In this document: piece after piece, positions 1 through 8,513 of the stretch
Position numbering within the stretch: position 1 is the stretch's first letter
Layout of the letters: each line of letters starts with the position of its first letter
From: an uncultured Actinomycetes bacterium
GTDB taxonomy: Bacteria; Actinomycetota; Actinomycetes; Mycobacteriales; Mycobacteriaceae
Direction: 5' to 3'
Length of the DNA: 40,506 nt
Assembly: GCA_903862565.1 (NCBI GenBank)
Contig: CAIOYU010000295.1
Location: 1 to 40,506, forward strand
Program-made: the position numbers and the translations under genes
Notes under the pieces: generated by a model
What the model saw: only the letters and a program-made list of their open reading frames with translations
Databases searched by the model: none
Told to the model about the DNA's origin: nothing

Positions 1-37
1 ATTAGTGACTGGAGTTCAGACGTGTGCTCTTCGATCT
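1..37. other. Illumina sequencing-adapter remnant at contig end
   Basis: Bases 5-37 match the Illumina TruSeq read-2 adapter (ending GCTCTTCCGATCT in the original) with one C missing, giving GCTCTTCGATCT here. Read in the ruvC frame it encodes the well-known contaminant peptide TGVQTCAL, and the reverse strand gives KSTRLNSSH, another familiar adapter peptide. Genomic sequence resumes at base 38, exactly in the RuvC reading frame. This is an assembly artefact, not biology. Confidence 0.95.
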
Positions 38-532
38 TTGGACGTCGACGTCGTCCGCACCTCGTCCGACGAACCACTCGCCAAACGGCTTTTGGCGATC
101 AGTGATGTTGTCGATCACTGGATGGACACCCATCTGCCGGATGTGATCGCCATCGAGCGGGTGTTCGCCAACGCCAACGCCAACACCGCCATGGGCACCG
201 CCCAGGCCGGTGGCGTCATCGCGCTGGCCGCCGCCCGGCGCGACATCGACGTGTATTTCCACACACCCAGTGAGGTGAAGGCCGCTGTCACCGGAAACGG
301 ACGGGCCGACAAGGCGCAGGTCACCACCATGGTCACTAAAATCCTTGAGCTGCAACAGAAGCCGACACCCGCTGACGCGGCCGACGCGCTCGCGCTGGCG
401 ATCTGCCACTGCTGGCGGGCGCCGATGATCGCCCGGATGGCGAAAGCCGAGGCCATGGCCGCCCAGCAGCGCCGGGCCTACCAGGCCAAGCTGAAGGCCG
501 CCCCGGTCGCCGCGGCACGGAGAGCACCGTGA
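38..532 (+). CDS. ruvC: RuvC Holliday junction endonuclease, 5'-truncated
   Basis: Partial RuvC, the nuclease that resolves Holliday junctions after RuvAB branch migration. The visible part begins at LDVDVVRT and runs through [12 protein letters not shown] (containing the family's second catalytic acid, Glu), the [12 protein letters not shown] segment and the C-terminal [16 protein letters not shown] block with the last catalytic acids. About 27 N-terminal residues, including the first catalytic Asp of the usual MGVDPG motif, are missing because the contig end was replaced by adapter sequence. The stop overlaps the ruvA start by four bases (GTGA), so the two genes are translationally coupled. 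Any start codon in the adapter (for example GTG at 5) is spurious. The length beyond the break agrees with the roughly 185-residue mycobacterial family. Confidence 0.95.
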   Translation: MDVDVVRTSSDEPLAKRLLAISDVVDHWMDTHLPDVIAIERVFANANANTAMGTAQAGGVIALAAARRDIDVYFHTPSEVKAAVTGNGRADKAQVTTMVTKILELQQKPTPADAADALALAICHCWRAPMIARMAKAEAMAAQQRRAYQAKLKAAPVAAARRAP

Positions 533-1122
533 TCGCCTCGGTGCGCGGCGAAGTCGTCGACATCGCCCTCGACCACGCGGTGATCGAAGCCGCCGGGGTC
601 GGGTACAAGGTGATGTGCACCCCGTCGACGCTGGCCACCCTCAAACGGGGCAGCGTCGCGCGGCTGATCACCGCGATGATCGTGCGCGAAGACTCGCAGA
701 CGCTGTACGGCTTCGCCGACGGTGACGCCCGCGACCTGTTCCAGCAGTTGCTCGGCGTGTCCGGGGTGGGGCCCAAGATCGCGCTGGCCACCCTGGCGGT
801 CTACGACCCGGCCACGCTGCGTCAGGCGCTGGCCGACGGCGACGTGGCCGCGCTGACCCGGGTGCCCGGCATTGGCAAGCGCGGCGCCGAGCGCCTGGTG
901 CTGGAACTGCGCGACAAGATCGGCGCGGTGGCGGGTCCCTCCGGGGTGGTCGCGGCAAGCGGTCACGCCATCCGAATCCCGGTGGTGGAAGCTCTTGTGG
1001 GCCTTGGGTTTCCGGTCAAGCAGGCCGAGGAGGCGTGCGACAGGGTGCTGGCCGGCGACCCTGAGGCCACGACGTCGAGCGCGTTGCGCGCGGCGCTGTC
1101 GCTGTTGGGCAAGACCCGATGA
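529..1122 (+). CDS. ruvA: RuvA Holliday junction branch-migration subunit
   Basis: 197 residues, the normal RuvA length. RuvA tetramers bind the four-way junction and load RuvB hexamers. Domain I (about 1-65) starts [20 protein letters not shown]. Domain II has two helix-hairpin-helix motifs, seen as [16 protein letters not shown] (about 75-90) and [19 protein letters not shown] (about 110-128). The C-terminal RuvB-contacting domain (about 145-197) follows a flexible linker. The GTG start at 529 overlaps the ruvC stop and is supported by the conserved MIASVRG beginning. ruvB follows after 27 bases, so ruvCAB form one operon. Regulatory sites for this operon lie upstream of the window. Confidence 0.97.
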   Translation: MIASVRGEVVDIALDHAVIEAAGVGYKVMCTPSTLATLKRGSVARLITAMIVREDSQTLYGFADGDARDLFQQLLGVSGVGPKIALATLAVYDPATLRQALADGDVAALTRVPGIGKRGAERLVLELRDKIGAVAGPSGVVAASGHAIRIPVVEALVGLGFPVKQAEEACDRVLAGDPEATTSSALRAALSLLGKTR

Positions 1123-1149
1123 GCCGCGTGCGCGAAGAGCTGAACTAGC

Positions 1150-2217
1150 GTGGGCCGCTTCGACGACGACTCCTACGAGGAGCAGCCCGAACGGGACGTT
1201 TCGGCGGCGTTGACCGTCGGGGAGAGCGACGTCGACGCCAGCCTGCGGCCGCGGTCCCTGGGGGAGTTCATCGGACAGCCGCGGGTGCGCGAACAGCTGC
1301 AATTGGTCCTCGAAGGCGCCAAGAACCGCGGCGGCACACCCGATCACATCCTGCTGTCCGGTCCGCCGGGTCTGGGTAAGACCTCGCTGGCGATGATCAT
1401 CGCCGCCGAACTGGGATCCTCGTTGCGGTTAACCTCCGGACCCGCGCTGGAGCGGGCCGGCGACCTGGCCGCGATGCTGTCCAATCTGGTTGAGGGCGAC
1501 GTGCTGTTCATCGACGAGATCCACCGCATCGCCCGGCCCGCCGAGGAGATGCTTTATCTGGCGATGGAGGACTTCCGCGTCGACGTCGTCGTGGGCAAAG
1601 GCCCGGGCGCGACCTCGATTCCGCTGGAGGTTGCTCCCTTCACCCTGGTCGGGGCGACCACGCGGTCGGGCGCCCTGACCGGGCCGCTGCGCGACAGGTT
1701 CGGCTTCACCGCACACATGGACTTCTACGAGCCCGCTGAACTGGAGCGGGTGCTGGTCCGCTCGGCAGGCATCCTGGGCATCGAACTGGGCCATGACGCC
1801 GCCGCGGAGATCGCCCGTCGTTCCCGGGGCACCCCACGTATCGCCAACCGGTTGCTGCGCCGCGTCCGCGACTATGCGGAGGTTCGCGCCGACGGCGTCA
1901 TCACCCGAGATATCGCCAAACTGGCGTTGGCGGTCTACGACGTCGACGAACTCGGCTTGGACCGACTGGACCGCGCGGTGCTTTCGGCGCTGACCCGAAG
2001 TTTCGGTGGCGGACCGGTGGGAGTGTCGACGCTGGCGGTCGCGGTGGGCGAGGAGGCGGCCACCGTCGAGGAGGTCTGTGAGCCCTTCCTGGTGCGGGCC
2101 GGGATGATCGCGCGCACCCCGCGGGGCCGGGTCGCCACACCGCTGGCCTGGACACACCTGGGGATGACCCCGCCACCGACCGCAGGAGCACTGGGGCAGC
2201 CCGGCCTCTTCGAATGA
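1150..2217 (+). CDS. ruvB: RuvB Holliday junction branch-migration ATPase
   Basis: 355-residue AAA+ motor that drives branch migration with RuvA. Walker A GPPGLGKT is at residues 71-78, Walker B with DEIH at 122-125, sensor 1 in [20 protein letters not shown], and the arginine-finger/winged-helix C-terminus includes [14 protein letters not shown] and ends QPGLFE. The GTG at 1150 was chosen because the acidic [11 protein letters not shown] leader then runs into the conserved [12 protein letters not shown] start; the M. tuberculosis protein is slightly shorter at this end. A modest GAAGAG lies upstream. It is the last gene of the ruvCAB operon. Confidence 0.97.
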   Translation: MGRFDDDSYEEQPERDVSAALTVGESDVDASLRPRSLGEFIGQPRVREQLQLVLEGAKNRGGTPDHILLSGPPGLGKTSLAMIIAAELGSSLRLTSGPALERAGDLAAMLSNLVEGDVLFIDEIHRIARPAEEMLYLAMEDFRVDVVVGKGPGATSIPLEVAPFTLVGATTRSGALTGPLRDRFGFTAHMDFYEPAELERVLVRSAGILGIELGHDAAAEIARRSRGTPRIANRLLRRVRDYAEVRADGVITRDIAKLALAVYDVDELGLDRLDRAVLSALTRSFGGGPVGVSTLAVAVGEEAATVEEVCEPFLVRAGMIARTPRGRVATPLAWTHLGMTPPPTAGALGQPGLFE

Positions 2218-2237
2218 GGCTTGAATATGATTCAGCC

Positions 2238-2630
2238 ATGGTGACTGTGGGATTGGTGTTCGCACTGCTGGCGGCGCTGCTGCACATCTACATCTGGGTG
2301 ATGGAGTCGCTGCGGTGGACTTCGCCGCGGACCAGGGCGGTCTTCGGCACCACCGAAGAAGAGGCCCAGACCACCAAGCTGCTGGCGTTCAACCAGGGGT
2401 TCTACAACTTGTTCCTGGCGCTCATCACCCTCGTCGGGATCCTGATGGTCCGCACCGGACAGTTCACAGCCGGCCCCACGCTGTTGTTCGCCTCTCTTGG
2501 GTCGATGCTGGGCGCTGCGGTGGTCCTGCTGCTGTCCTCCCGGGGGAGCAAGGCCCGAGCGGCCTTCATGCAGGGAATCTTTCCGCTGATCGCGATCGTG
2601 CTGTTCGTCTCTGCGCTCAAGGTGCACTGA
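2238..2630 (+). CDS. DUF1304 family small integral membrane protein
   Basis: About 130 residues with four hydrophobic segments: VGLVFALLAALLHIYIWVME (2-21), FYNLFLALITLVGILMV (about 57-73), LLFASLGSMLGAAVVLLL (about 81-98) and IFPLIAIVLFVSAL (about 112-125). The HIYIWVMESLRW opening and the FNQGFYNLFLA segment fit the DUF1304 family of unknown function. The frame is open from 2214, but ATG 2238 is preferred because it begins right at the conserved first helix and avoids overlap with ruvB. It is followed 8 bases later by the amidohydrolase gene, so the two may be cotranscribed. No function can be assigned. Confidence 0.8.
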   Translation: MVTVGLVFALLAALLHIYIWVMESLRWTSPRTRAVFGTTEEEAQTTKLLAFNQGFYNLFLALITLVGILMVRTGQFTAGPTLLFASLGSMLGAAVVLLLSSRGSKARAAFMQGIFPLIAIVLFVSALKVH

Positions 2631-2638
2631 CACCGCCG

Positions 2639-4240
2639 ATGCGCACCCTGTTCGCCGGTGGAACGGTCTGGACGGGGCGCAACGACACCGACGCGGTGCT
2701 GGTCTCACACGGATCGGTGCAGGCCGTCGGAGAACGGGCCCGCCGGGAAGCGGCCGGTGACCCGTCCACGGCGGTCATCGACCTTGATGGCGGTTTCCTC
2801 ATGCCCTCGTTCGGCGACGGCCATGCCCACCCGATGTATGGCGGCCTGGAGTCGGCGGGGGTGCCGGTCGGGGTGTGCGAGTCGGTGGACGAGATCGTCG
2901 CCGCAGTCAGCACGTACGCCGACCAGCACCCCGGCGCCGAATGGATCGTCGGAGCCGGTTACGACTGCAGCCTGAGCCCGGCCGGTCTGTTCGATGCCCG
3001 GTGGCTCGATGCCGCGGTGGCCGACCGCCCCGTGGTGCTGCGGGCCCTTGACTACCACACGGTGTGGTGTAACAGCGAGGCGTTGCGGCGCGCGGGGATC
3101 ACCGCCGACACACTTGATCCGGTGCTCGGTGAAATCCCGCGCCGCGACGACGGTTCGGTGCGCGGCACGCTGCGCGAGTGGGGTGCGGTGGACCTGGTGC
3201 TCAACGTCATGCCGCCGCACCGCGAGGACGTCCGGATCACCGCACTCCAGATCGCGACCGACTACCTGCTGGCCCGCGGCGTCACCTGGGTTCAGGACGC
3301 CTGGGTCGAACCGGCCGACGTCGCAACCTATCTGGCCGCCGCCGAGAGCCTGCGGATGCGGTTCAACCTTGCTCTCTACGCCGATCCGCGCCATTTCGAG
3401 ACCCAGATCCAGGGATTCGCCGAGTCGGTCCGCAGCGTCGTGGACGCGGACTGCCCGCTCCTGACCGCGCAGAGCGTGAAGTTCTTCGCCGACGGAGTTA
3501 TCGAGAACGAGACCGGGGCGCTGCTCGAGCCGTACTGCTCGGCCCTGCACACACACGGTCAGCGCAACTGGGCGGGAGAGTCGCTGGCGGAGGCCGCCCG
3601 ACGCGTGGACGACCTCGGACTGCAGATTCACATCCACGCGATCGGGGACGCCGCGGTGCGTCAGGCCCTCGACGCCATCGAGTACGTCCAGCGCCACAAC
3701 GGCCCCCGCGATCGCCGCCCGGTGATCGCTCACGTCCAACTTGCCGACGACGCCGACATCGAGCGATTCGCACATCTTGGCGTCATCCCTAACATGCAGC
3801 CGCTGTGGGCCAAGGCGGACTCCTCGATGGCCACCCTCACCGTTCCCCGGCTCGGTGCGCCGCGCGCCGACCGGCAATACCGACTGGCCACGATCGCGGC
3901 CTCCGGCGCGCGGATGGCCTTCGGGTCGGACTGGCCGGTGACCTCCGGCCACCCGCTGGAAGGAATAGCCGTCGGGGTGTCGCGACAAACGGCGCACGGC
4001 TTCCCGCCGGAGGGCTGGTCCCCCCGGGAAAGGATCTCCGTCGAGCGAGCGCTGTCGGCGTACACAGCCGGGGTGGCCTACCAGGCGTTTGCCGAGAACA
4101 CGTGGGGTGCAATCGTTCCCGGGGCCAGCGCTGACCTGGTCTGGCTGGACCGCGACCCCCGCGCGACGCCGGCGCTGGCACTGCCCGCGATCGGGGTGCG
4201 CGCCACCTACCTGCGCGGGCAGGCGGTGTTCGAGCGGTGA
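2639..4240 (+). CDS. YtcJ-type metal-dependent amidohydrolase
   Basis: 533 residues, the usual size of amidohydrolase family 3 (YtcJ/N-acyl-D-amino-acid deacylase-like). Metal ligands are visible as the HxH in FGDGHAHP (His62 and His64), the IHIHAIGDAAV block, the IAHVQLADD block and the catalytic Asp of FGSDWPVTSGHP. The N-terminal LFAGGTVWTG beta-sandwich strand and the C-terminal GAIVPGASADLVWLDRDP strand are also typical. It is probably cytosolic and hydrolyses an amide or imide bond in a small molecule; the substrate is unknown. ATG 2639 follows the DUF1304 stop by 8 bases. An in-frame upstream extension overlapping that gene was rejected. It is convergent with the aldehyde dehydrogenase, only 10 bases away. 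Confidence 0.88.
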   Translation: MRTLFAGGTVWTGRNDTDAVLVSHGSVQAVGERARREAAGDPSTAVIDLDGGFLMPSFGDGHAHPMYGGLESAGVPVGVCESVDEIVAAVSTYADQHPGAEWIVGAGYDCSLSPAGLFDARWLDAAVADRPVVLRALDYHTVWCNSEALRRAGITADTLDPVLGEIPRRDDGSVRGTLREWGAVDLVLNVMPPHREDVRITALQIATDYLLARGVTWVQDAWVEPADVATYLAAAESLRMRFNLALYADPRHFETQIQGFAESVRSVVDADCPLLTAQSVKFFADGVIENETGALLEPYCSALHTHGQRNWAGESLAEAARRVDDLGLQIHIHAIGDAAVRQALDAIEYVQRHNGPRDRRPVIAHVQLADDADIERFAHLGVIPNMQPLWAKADSSMATLTVPRLGAPRADRQYRLATIAASGARMAFGSDWPVTSGHPLEGIAVGVSRQTAHGFPPEGWSPRERISVERALSAYTAGVAYQAFAENTWGAIVPGASADLVWLDRDPRATPALALPAIGVRATYLRGQAVFER

Positions 4241-4250
4241 ACGGTGCCGG

Positions 4251-5687
4251 CTACTCCCCGGTGTAGGCCATCACATGCTTGATGCGGGTGTAGTCCTCCA
4301 AGCCGTACAGCGACAGGTCCTTGCCGTGGCCGGAGGACTTGTAACCGCCGTGCGGCATCTCCGCGACCAGGGGGATGTGGGTGTTGATCCACACGCAGCC
4401 GAAGTCCAGGGCGGCCGACACCCGCAGTGCCCGCTTGACGTCCTTGGTCCACACCGATGACGCCAGGCCGTACTCGACACCGTTGGCGAACGCGATGGCC
4501 TCGGCTTCGTCGGCGAAGGACTGGACCGTGATCACCGGCCCGAAGATCTCCTCCTGGACGTGCCGGTCACCCTGGCGCAGGCCGCTGATGACGGTGGGTT
4601 CGATGTAGAACCCCTTGTCGCCCTGACGGTTTCCGCCGGCAGCCATGATGGCGTGCTTGGGGATGTCGGCCAGGAAGCTCAGCACCCGCTCCAACTGGTT
4701 GGGGTTGTTCACCGGAGGGATCCAGCCCTCCTCGTCGTCGTCGGCGCGGTCGAACGTGGTGAACGCGCCCTTGGCCTGTTCGGCCAGTGCGGCCGACAGG
4801 TCATCGGCGACCCCGGCCTGGGCCAGCACCCGGGTGGCCGCGGTGCAGTCCTGGCCCGCATTGAAGTAGCCCGCCACGGCGATGGCCTCGGCGGCCGCAG
4901 CGACATCGGCGTCGTCGAACACGATCACCGGAGCCTTGCCGCCCAACTCCAGGTGGGTGCGCTTGAGGTTGGCGCCCGCACTGGTGGCCACCGCACGTCC
5001 GGCGCCGACCGATCCGGTGATCGACACCATCTGCGGGGTGGGGTGCGCGACGACGGCCGCACCGGTGGCCCGGTCCCCGCAGACCACGTTGAGCACGCCG
5101 GGCGGGAAGTGGTTGCCCGCGATCTCGGCGAGCATGACCGAGGTGACCGGGGTGGTGTCACTGGGCTTGAGCACCACGGTGTTTCCCGCGGCGATGGCCG
5201 GACAGAACTTCCAGATCGCCATCATCATCGGGTAGTTCCAGGGAGCCACCTGGCCGATGACGCCGACGGGTTCGCGGCGAATCCACGACGTGTGATCGGC
5301 CATGTACTCACCGGCCGATTTGCCTTCGAGAATGCGGGCAGCTCCGGCGAAGAACCGGATCTGATCCAGCATCGGCGGGATCTCCTCGGCCATGGTGACG
5401 TGCTTGGGCTTGCCGGTGTTCCGGCCCTCCGCGGCCACCAGTTCGGCCGCAGCCTTCTCCACCTCGTCGGCGAACCCCAGCAGTGCCTTCTGCCGGTTCG
5501 AGGGAGTGGTCTTCTTCCAGTCCGCAAAGGCGGCGGAAGCTGCGGCGTAGGCCTTGTCGATGTCCTCGTCGTTGGAAATCGGTGCGGTGCCGTAGCTTTC
5601 GCCGGTCGACGGGTCGACGATCTCCATGGTCGCGCCGCTGGTGGAATCCACCAGTTCGCCGTTGATGAAGTTCTTGACCTTTGTCAT
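4251..5687 (-). CDS. Gamma-aminobutyraldehyde dehydrogenase (PatD/YdcW-like ALDH)
   Basis: 478-residue NAD(P)-dependent aldehyde dehydrogenase. The conserved APWNYP (Asn151), KPSD (Lys174), ELGGKAP (general base Glu247) and GQDCTAA (nucleophile Cys281) are all present. Long stretches, notably RFFAGAARIL, AGEY..HTSWIRR, GYFNAGQDCTAA and GKDLSLYGLEDYT, match my memory of E. coli YdcW/PatD, which oxidises 4-aminobutanal to GABA in putrescine degradation. That substrate is inferred from similarity and from gabT lying 42 bases upstream in the same operon. Succinic semialdehyde or betaine aldehyde dehydrogenase activity remains possible. The ATG at 5687 has an AGGAG six bases upstream. Confidence 0.88.
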   Translation of the reverse strand: MTKVKNFINGELVDSTSGATMEIVDPSTGESYGTAPISNDEDIDKAYAAASAAFADWKKTTPSNRQKALLGFADEVEKAAAELVAAEGRNTGKPKHVTMAEEIPPMLDQIRFFAGAARILEGKSAGEYMADHTSWIRREPVGVIGQVAPWNYPMMMAIWKFCPAIAAGNTVVLKPSDTTPVTSVMLAEIAGNHFPPGVLNVVCGDRATGAAVVAHPTPQMVSITGSVGAGRAVATSAGANLKRTHLELGGKAPVIVFDDADVAAAAEAIAVAGYFNAGQDCTAATRVLAQAGVADDLSAALAEQAKGAFTTFDRADDDEEGWIPPVNNPNQLERVLSFLADIPKHAIMAAGGNRQGDKGFYIEPTVISGLRQGDRHVQEEIFGPVITVQSFADEAEAIAFANGVEYGLASSVWTKDVKRALRVSAALDFGCVWINTHIPLVAEMPHGGYKSSGHGKDLSLYGLEDYTRIKHVMAYTGE

Positions 5688-5729
5688 TGCAGCTCCTGGG
5701 TGAGTGGGACGGGGATCAGAGGTCTCGGG

Positions 5730-7070
5730 TCAGAGGTCTTTGAGGATGTCGGCGAGCACGTCGAGACCTTCGTGCAGCAGTTCGTCGCTGATGCTCAGCG
5801 GCGGCAGGAACCGCAGGATGTTGCCGAACGTCCCGCAACTCAGCACCAGAACACCCTGGGCGTGCGCCCGGGCGCACAGCGCCTTGGTCAGGTCCGGATC
5901 CGGTTCCGCCGAGCCGGATTTCACCAGTTCGACGGCGATCATGGCGCCGCGGCCGCGGACGTCGCCGATGCGGTCGTCGTCGGCCTGGATGCGGTGCAGC
6001 TTGTCCTTCATCAGCCGCTCGATCTGCTTGGCACGGTCGAGCATCCCGTCGAGTTCGACAGTTTCGATGGTGGCCAGGGCGGCCGCGCAGGCCACCGGGT
6101 TGCCGCCGTAGGTACCGCCGAGGCCGCTGACGTGCGGGGCGTCCATGATCTCGGCGCGCCCGGTGACCGCGGACAGCGGAAGCCCGTCGGCGATGCCCTT
6201 GGCGGTGACGATGAGATCCGGGTCGATGCCTTCGTCCTCACAGGCGAACATCTGCCCGCTGCGCGCGAAGCCGCTCTGCACCTCGTCGGCGATGAACACC
6301 ACGTCGTTGTCGGTGCACCAGGCCCGCAGCGTCGGCAGGAATCCCGGGGCCGGAACGATGAATCCGCCCTCGCCGAGGATCGGCTCGATGATGATCGCGG
6401 CGAGGTTGGCCGCACCGATCTGCTTGTCGATCACGGTCAGTGCCCGCTCGGCGGCCAGTTCGCCGTTGGTGGCCCATTCCTTGTTGATCAGGCCGTCGCG
6501 GTAGGGATAGGACAGCGGCGCGCGGTAGATCTCCGGGGCGAAGGGCCCGAACCCGCTCTTGTAGGGCATCGACTTCGCGGTCAGCGCCATGGTGAGGTTC
6601 GTCCGGCCGTGGTAGGCGTGATCGAAGCAGACCACCGCCTGCCGGCGGGTGTAGGCGCGGGCGATCTTGATCGCGTTCTCCACCGCCTCGGCGCCGGAGT
6701 TGAACAAAGCGGTGCGCTTCTCGTAGGAGCCCGGGGTGAGCCGGTTGAGGTGTTCGCAGACCTCGATGTACTCCTCGTAGGGCGTCACCATGAAGCAGGT
6801 GTGGGTGAAATCGGCGACCTGCTCGCGCACCGCGTCGACGACGCGGGGAGCGGCGTTGCCGACGGTGGTCACCGCGATGCCCGAACCGAGGTCGATCAGC
6901 CGGTTGCCGTCGATGTCCTCGATGATGCCGCCGTAGGCCCGTTCGCAGTAGACCGGCATGGTCACCCCGACGCCGCGCGACACCGCGGCCACGCGGCGCT
7001 TGGTCATCTCCTGCGACTTGGGACCGGGGATTTCGGTGACGAGCTTGCGGCTCTGTTCCACAGTGTTCAC
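5730..7070 (-). CDS. gabT: GabT 4-aminobutyrate--2-oxoglutarate aminotransferase
   Basis: 446-residue class III PLP aminotransferase that converts GABA to succinic semialdehyde. Visible family features are FNSGAEAVENA (about 123-133), the FDHAYHGRTNLTMALT block (149-164), Asp262 in FIADEVQSG and the Schiff-base Lys291 in VTAKGIADGLP. Near-identity to the M. tuberculosis GabT (Rv2589, from memory) runs through VTEIPGP, ALTAKSMPYKSGFGPFAPEI and RGRGAMIAVELVKSG. The GTG start at 7070 gives MNTVEQSRKL, is preceded by an AGGAG 7 bases away and matches the family length. The frame stays open to 7157, but that extension has no family match. It is the first gene of a two-gene operon with the aldehyde dehydrogenase. 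Confidence 0.95.
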   Translation of the reverse strand: MNTVEQSRKLVTEIPGPKSQEMTKRRVAAVSRGVGVTMPVYCERAYGGIIEDIDGNRLIDLGSGIAVTTVGNAAPRVVDAVREQVADFTHTCFMVTPYEEYIEVCEHLNRLTPGSYEKRTALFNSGAEAVENAIKIARAYTRRQAVVCFDHAYHGRTNLTMALTAKSMPYKSGFGPFAPEIYRAPLSYPYRDGLINKEWATNGELAAERALTVIDKQIGAANLAAIIIEPILGEGGFIVPAPGFLPTLRAWCTDNDVVFIADEVQSGFARSGQMFACEDEGIDPDLIVTAKGIADGLPLSAVTGRAEIMDAPHVSGLGGTYGGNPVACAAALATIETVELDGMLDRAKQIERLMKDKLHRIQADDDRIGDVRGRGAMIAVELVKSGSAEPDPDLTKALCARAHAQGVLVLSCGTFGNILRFLPPLSISDELLHEGLDVLADILKDL

Positions 7071-7129
7071 AGCTGCGCTCCTGACACGTCCCTCGAGGCG
7101 AGGGCAAGGGGGATCAAGCGGGTGTATTG

Positions 7130-7157
7130 AGCCTAGTCGGAACCCCGGTTCTCGCAA
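7130..7157 (-). promoter_or_regulatory. Candidate gabT operon promoter with operator-like palindrome
   Basis: On the minus strand a -35-like TTGCGA (7152-7157) and a -10-like TAGGCT (7130-7135) are 16 bases apart. The spacer holds a perfect 12-bp palindrome, GAACCCCGGTTC (7140-7151). A dyad between -35 and -10 is a classic repressor position. Predicted by eye only. Confidence 0.35.
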
Positions 7158-7228
7158 CGGAAATCACGCCAACACCGGTCACGGTGCGCGGACTGTCGCA
7201 GACCCCTCCCGATCACGACCCCTTCCGC

Positions 7229-7927
7229 TCATTCTGCGGGCGGCGGGGCCCCCAACGCCGGGCCGTCGGCGCGGTCGACGGTGGCGAACGCACCGACGGG
7301 ACGCCGACGAAGCCGACCGGGCGCAACCAGCGGATGCCCCAGCGCGACGACGGCGGCCAGCGCCCAGGATTCCGGGGCGCCCACCAGAGCCTTCACCTCG
7401 CCCTCCTGCCGGATCAGCATCGTGGTCAGCACGCCGCCGAGGCCCTCGGCGCGGGCGGCCAGCAGCATGCTCCAGACGAACGGGTAGATCGAAGCGCCGC
7501 CGGCGAACGAGTAGCGCTGGGCGTCTCGGTCCACCGCCGCCAGCGCCGGGAGGTCGGCGAACACCGCCAGCAGTGCGGGAACACGGTCCAACTGGGCGGC
7601 GAAGCCCTGTGCGGCCGCTGCCTCCAGAGCGGGGGAGGCGGCCGCCACGGCCGCGGCCTCGGCCGCCGGGTCGTTGCCGGGGGCCCACGGCCGCAGCCCG
7701 GCCGCGCCCATCGCCAGGTAGTCCCGCCAGCCGGGCAGATACAGGTCGCGAAGGCGGACGCGCAGACCCGGGTCCTGGACCACCACCACGTGCCAGGCCT
7801 GGGCGTTTGCGCCGCTGGGCGCAAATCGCGCGGTGTCCAGGATCCGGGCGAGCGTCTCGTCGCTGACGGGTTCGTCGGTGAACTCGCGCACCGTTCCGGT
7901 GCTGCGCAGGGTCTCGATCAGGTCCAT
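7229..7927 (-). CDS. Nitroreductase family FMN-dependent oxidoreductase
   Basis: 232 residues. The start MDLIETLRSTGTVREF, the RFAPSGANAQAWHVVVV segment (FMN-binding, about 34-51) and the late GLGGVLTTM segment identify the nitroreductase fold, a homodimeric flavoprotein that uses NAD(P)H to reduce nitro or quinone-type compounds or to carry out related dehydrogenations. The substrate cannot be told from sequence. The central part is very Ala-rich (about 85-115). ATG 7927 was chosen because it starts the conserved helix; upstream codons overlap the promoter region of yajC, which is divergent 125 bases away. No strong ribosome binding site is visible. Confidence 0.85.
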   Translation of the reverse strand: MDLIETLRSTGTVREFTDEPVSDETLARILDTARFAPSGANAQAWHVVVVQDPGLRVRLRDLYLPGWRDYLAMGAAGLRPWAPGNDPAAEAAAVAAASPALEAAAAQGFAAQLDRVPALLAVFADLPALAAVDRDAQRYSFAGGASIYPFVWSMLLAARAEGLGGVLTTMLIRQEGEVKALVGAPESWALAAVVALGHPLVAPGRLRRRPVGAFATVDRADGPALGAPPPAE

Positions 7928-8052
7928 CGGGTCATCATCGGCGCGAGGGTGCGGGCCAGGCAATGCGGTCGGGTGTTCGTGGTGAATGGCACACTGGACA
8001 GCCGGGGGCCGCAACGCCGGTCCCGTCAGCGACGACCCGAAAGACCAACCCA

Positions 8053-8409
8053 ATGGACCTGTTGAGCCTCTTGCCTCTGATCCTCATCATGGGCGCGTTC
8101 ATGTTCTTCGGCTCACGCCGCCAACGTAAGGCCATGCAGGCCACCATCGACCTGCACGATTCGCTGCGGGCCGGCGATCGGGTCAACACCACCTCTGGCC
8201 TGCAGGGCACGATCGCCGCGATCAGCGATGACTATGTGGACCTGGAGATCGCGCCCGGGGTGGTCACCCGCTGGATGAAGATGGCCATCCGCGACCGCGT
8301 CGAACCCGAGGTCGACACCGCCATCGGCGACGGCGGCGCACCCGCCGATGCCGTCAGCCGCGCCACCGAACTGACCCAGACCGAACCCGACCGCCTGCCC
8401 AAGGACTGA
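8053..8409 (+). CDS. yajC: YajC, Sec translocon accessory subunit
   Basis: 118 residues with one N-terminal transmembrane helix (LLSLLPLILIMGAFMFF, about 3-19), then the basic GSRRQRKAMQATIDLHDSL and GDRVNTTSGLQGTIAAI of the YajC soluble domain. YajC joins SecD and SecF in the holotranslocon. The tail after about residue 85 is acidic and poorly conserved, as in the M. tuberculosis homologue. ATG 8053 starts just before the membrane helix. secD follows after 104 bases on the same strand. Confidence 0.94.
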   Translation: MDLLSLLPLILIMGAFMFFGSRRQRKAMQATIDLHDSLRAGDRVNTTSGLQGTIAAISDDYVDLEIAPGVVTRWMKMAIRDRVEPEVDTAIGDGGAPADAVSRATELTQTEPDRLPKD

Positions 8410-8513
8410 AACCCCTGGGCGGACCCGTACCCTTTCGGGGAGCCCGGGACCTTAGAACCGTCGGCAAAGAACGCGGCGCTGGCCTGCAGCACTGACTTAG
8501 GAGATACAACAAC

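Noticed and set aside
4560..7130. An 856-codon open frame antisense to the aldehyde dehydrogenase and gabT
   Set aside because: Both minus-strand genes are clear family members. The antisense frame arises from high-GC codon bias and shows no recognisable protein motif.
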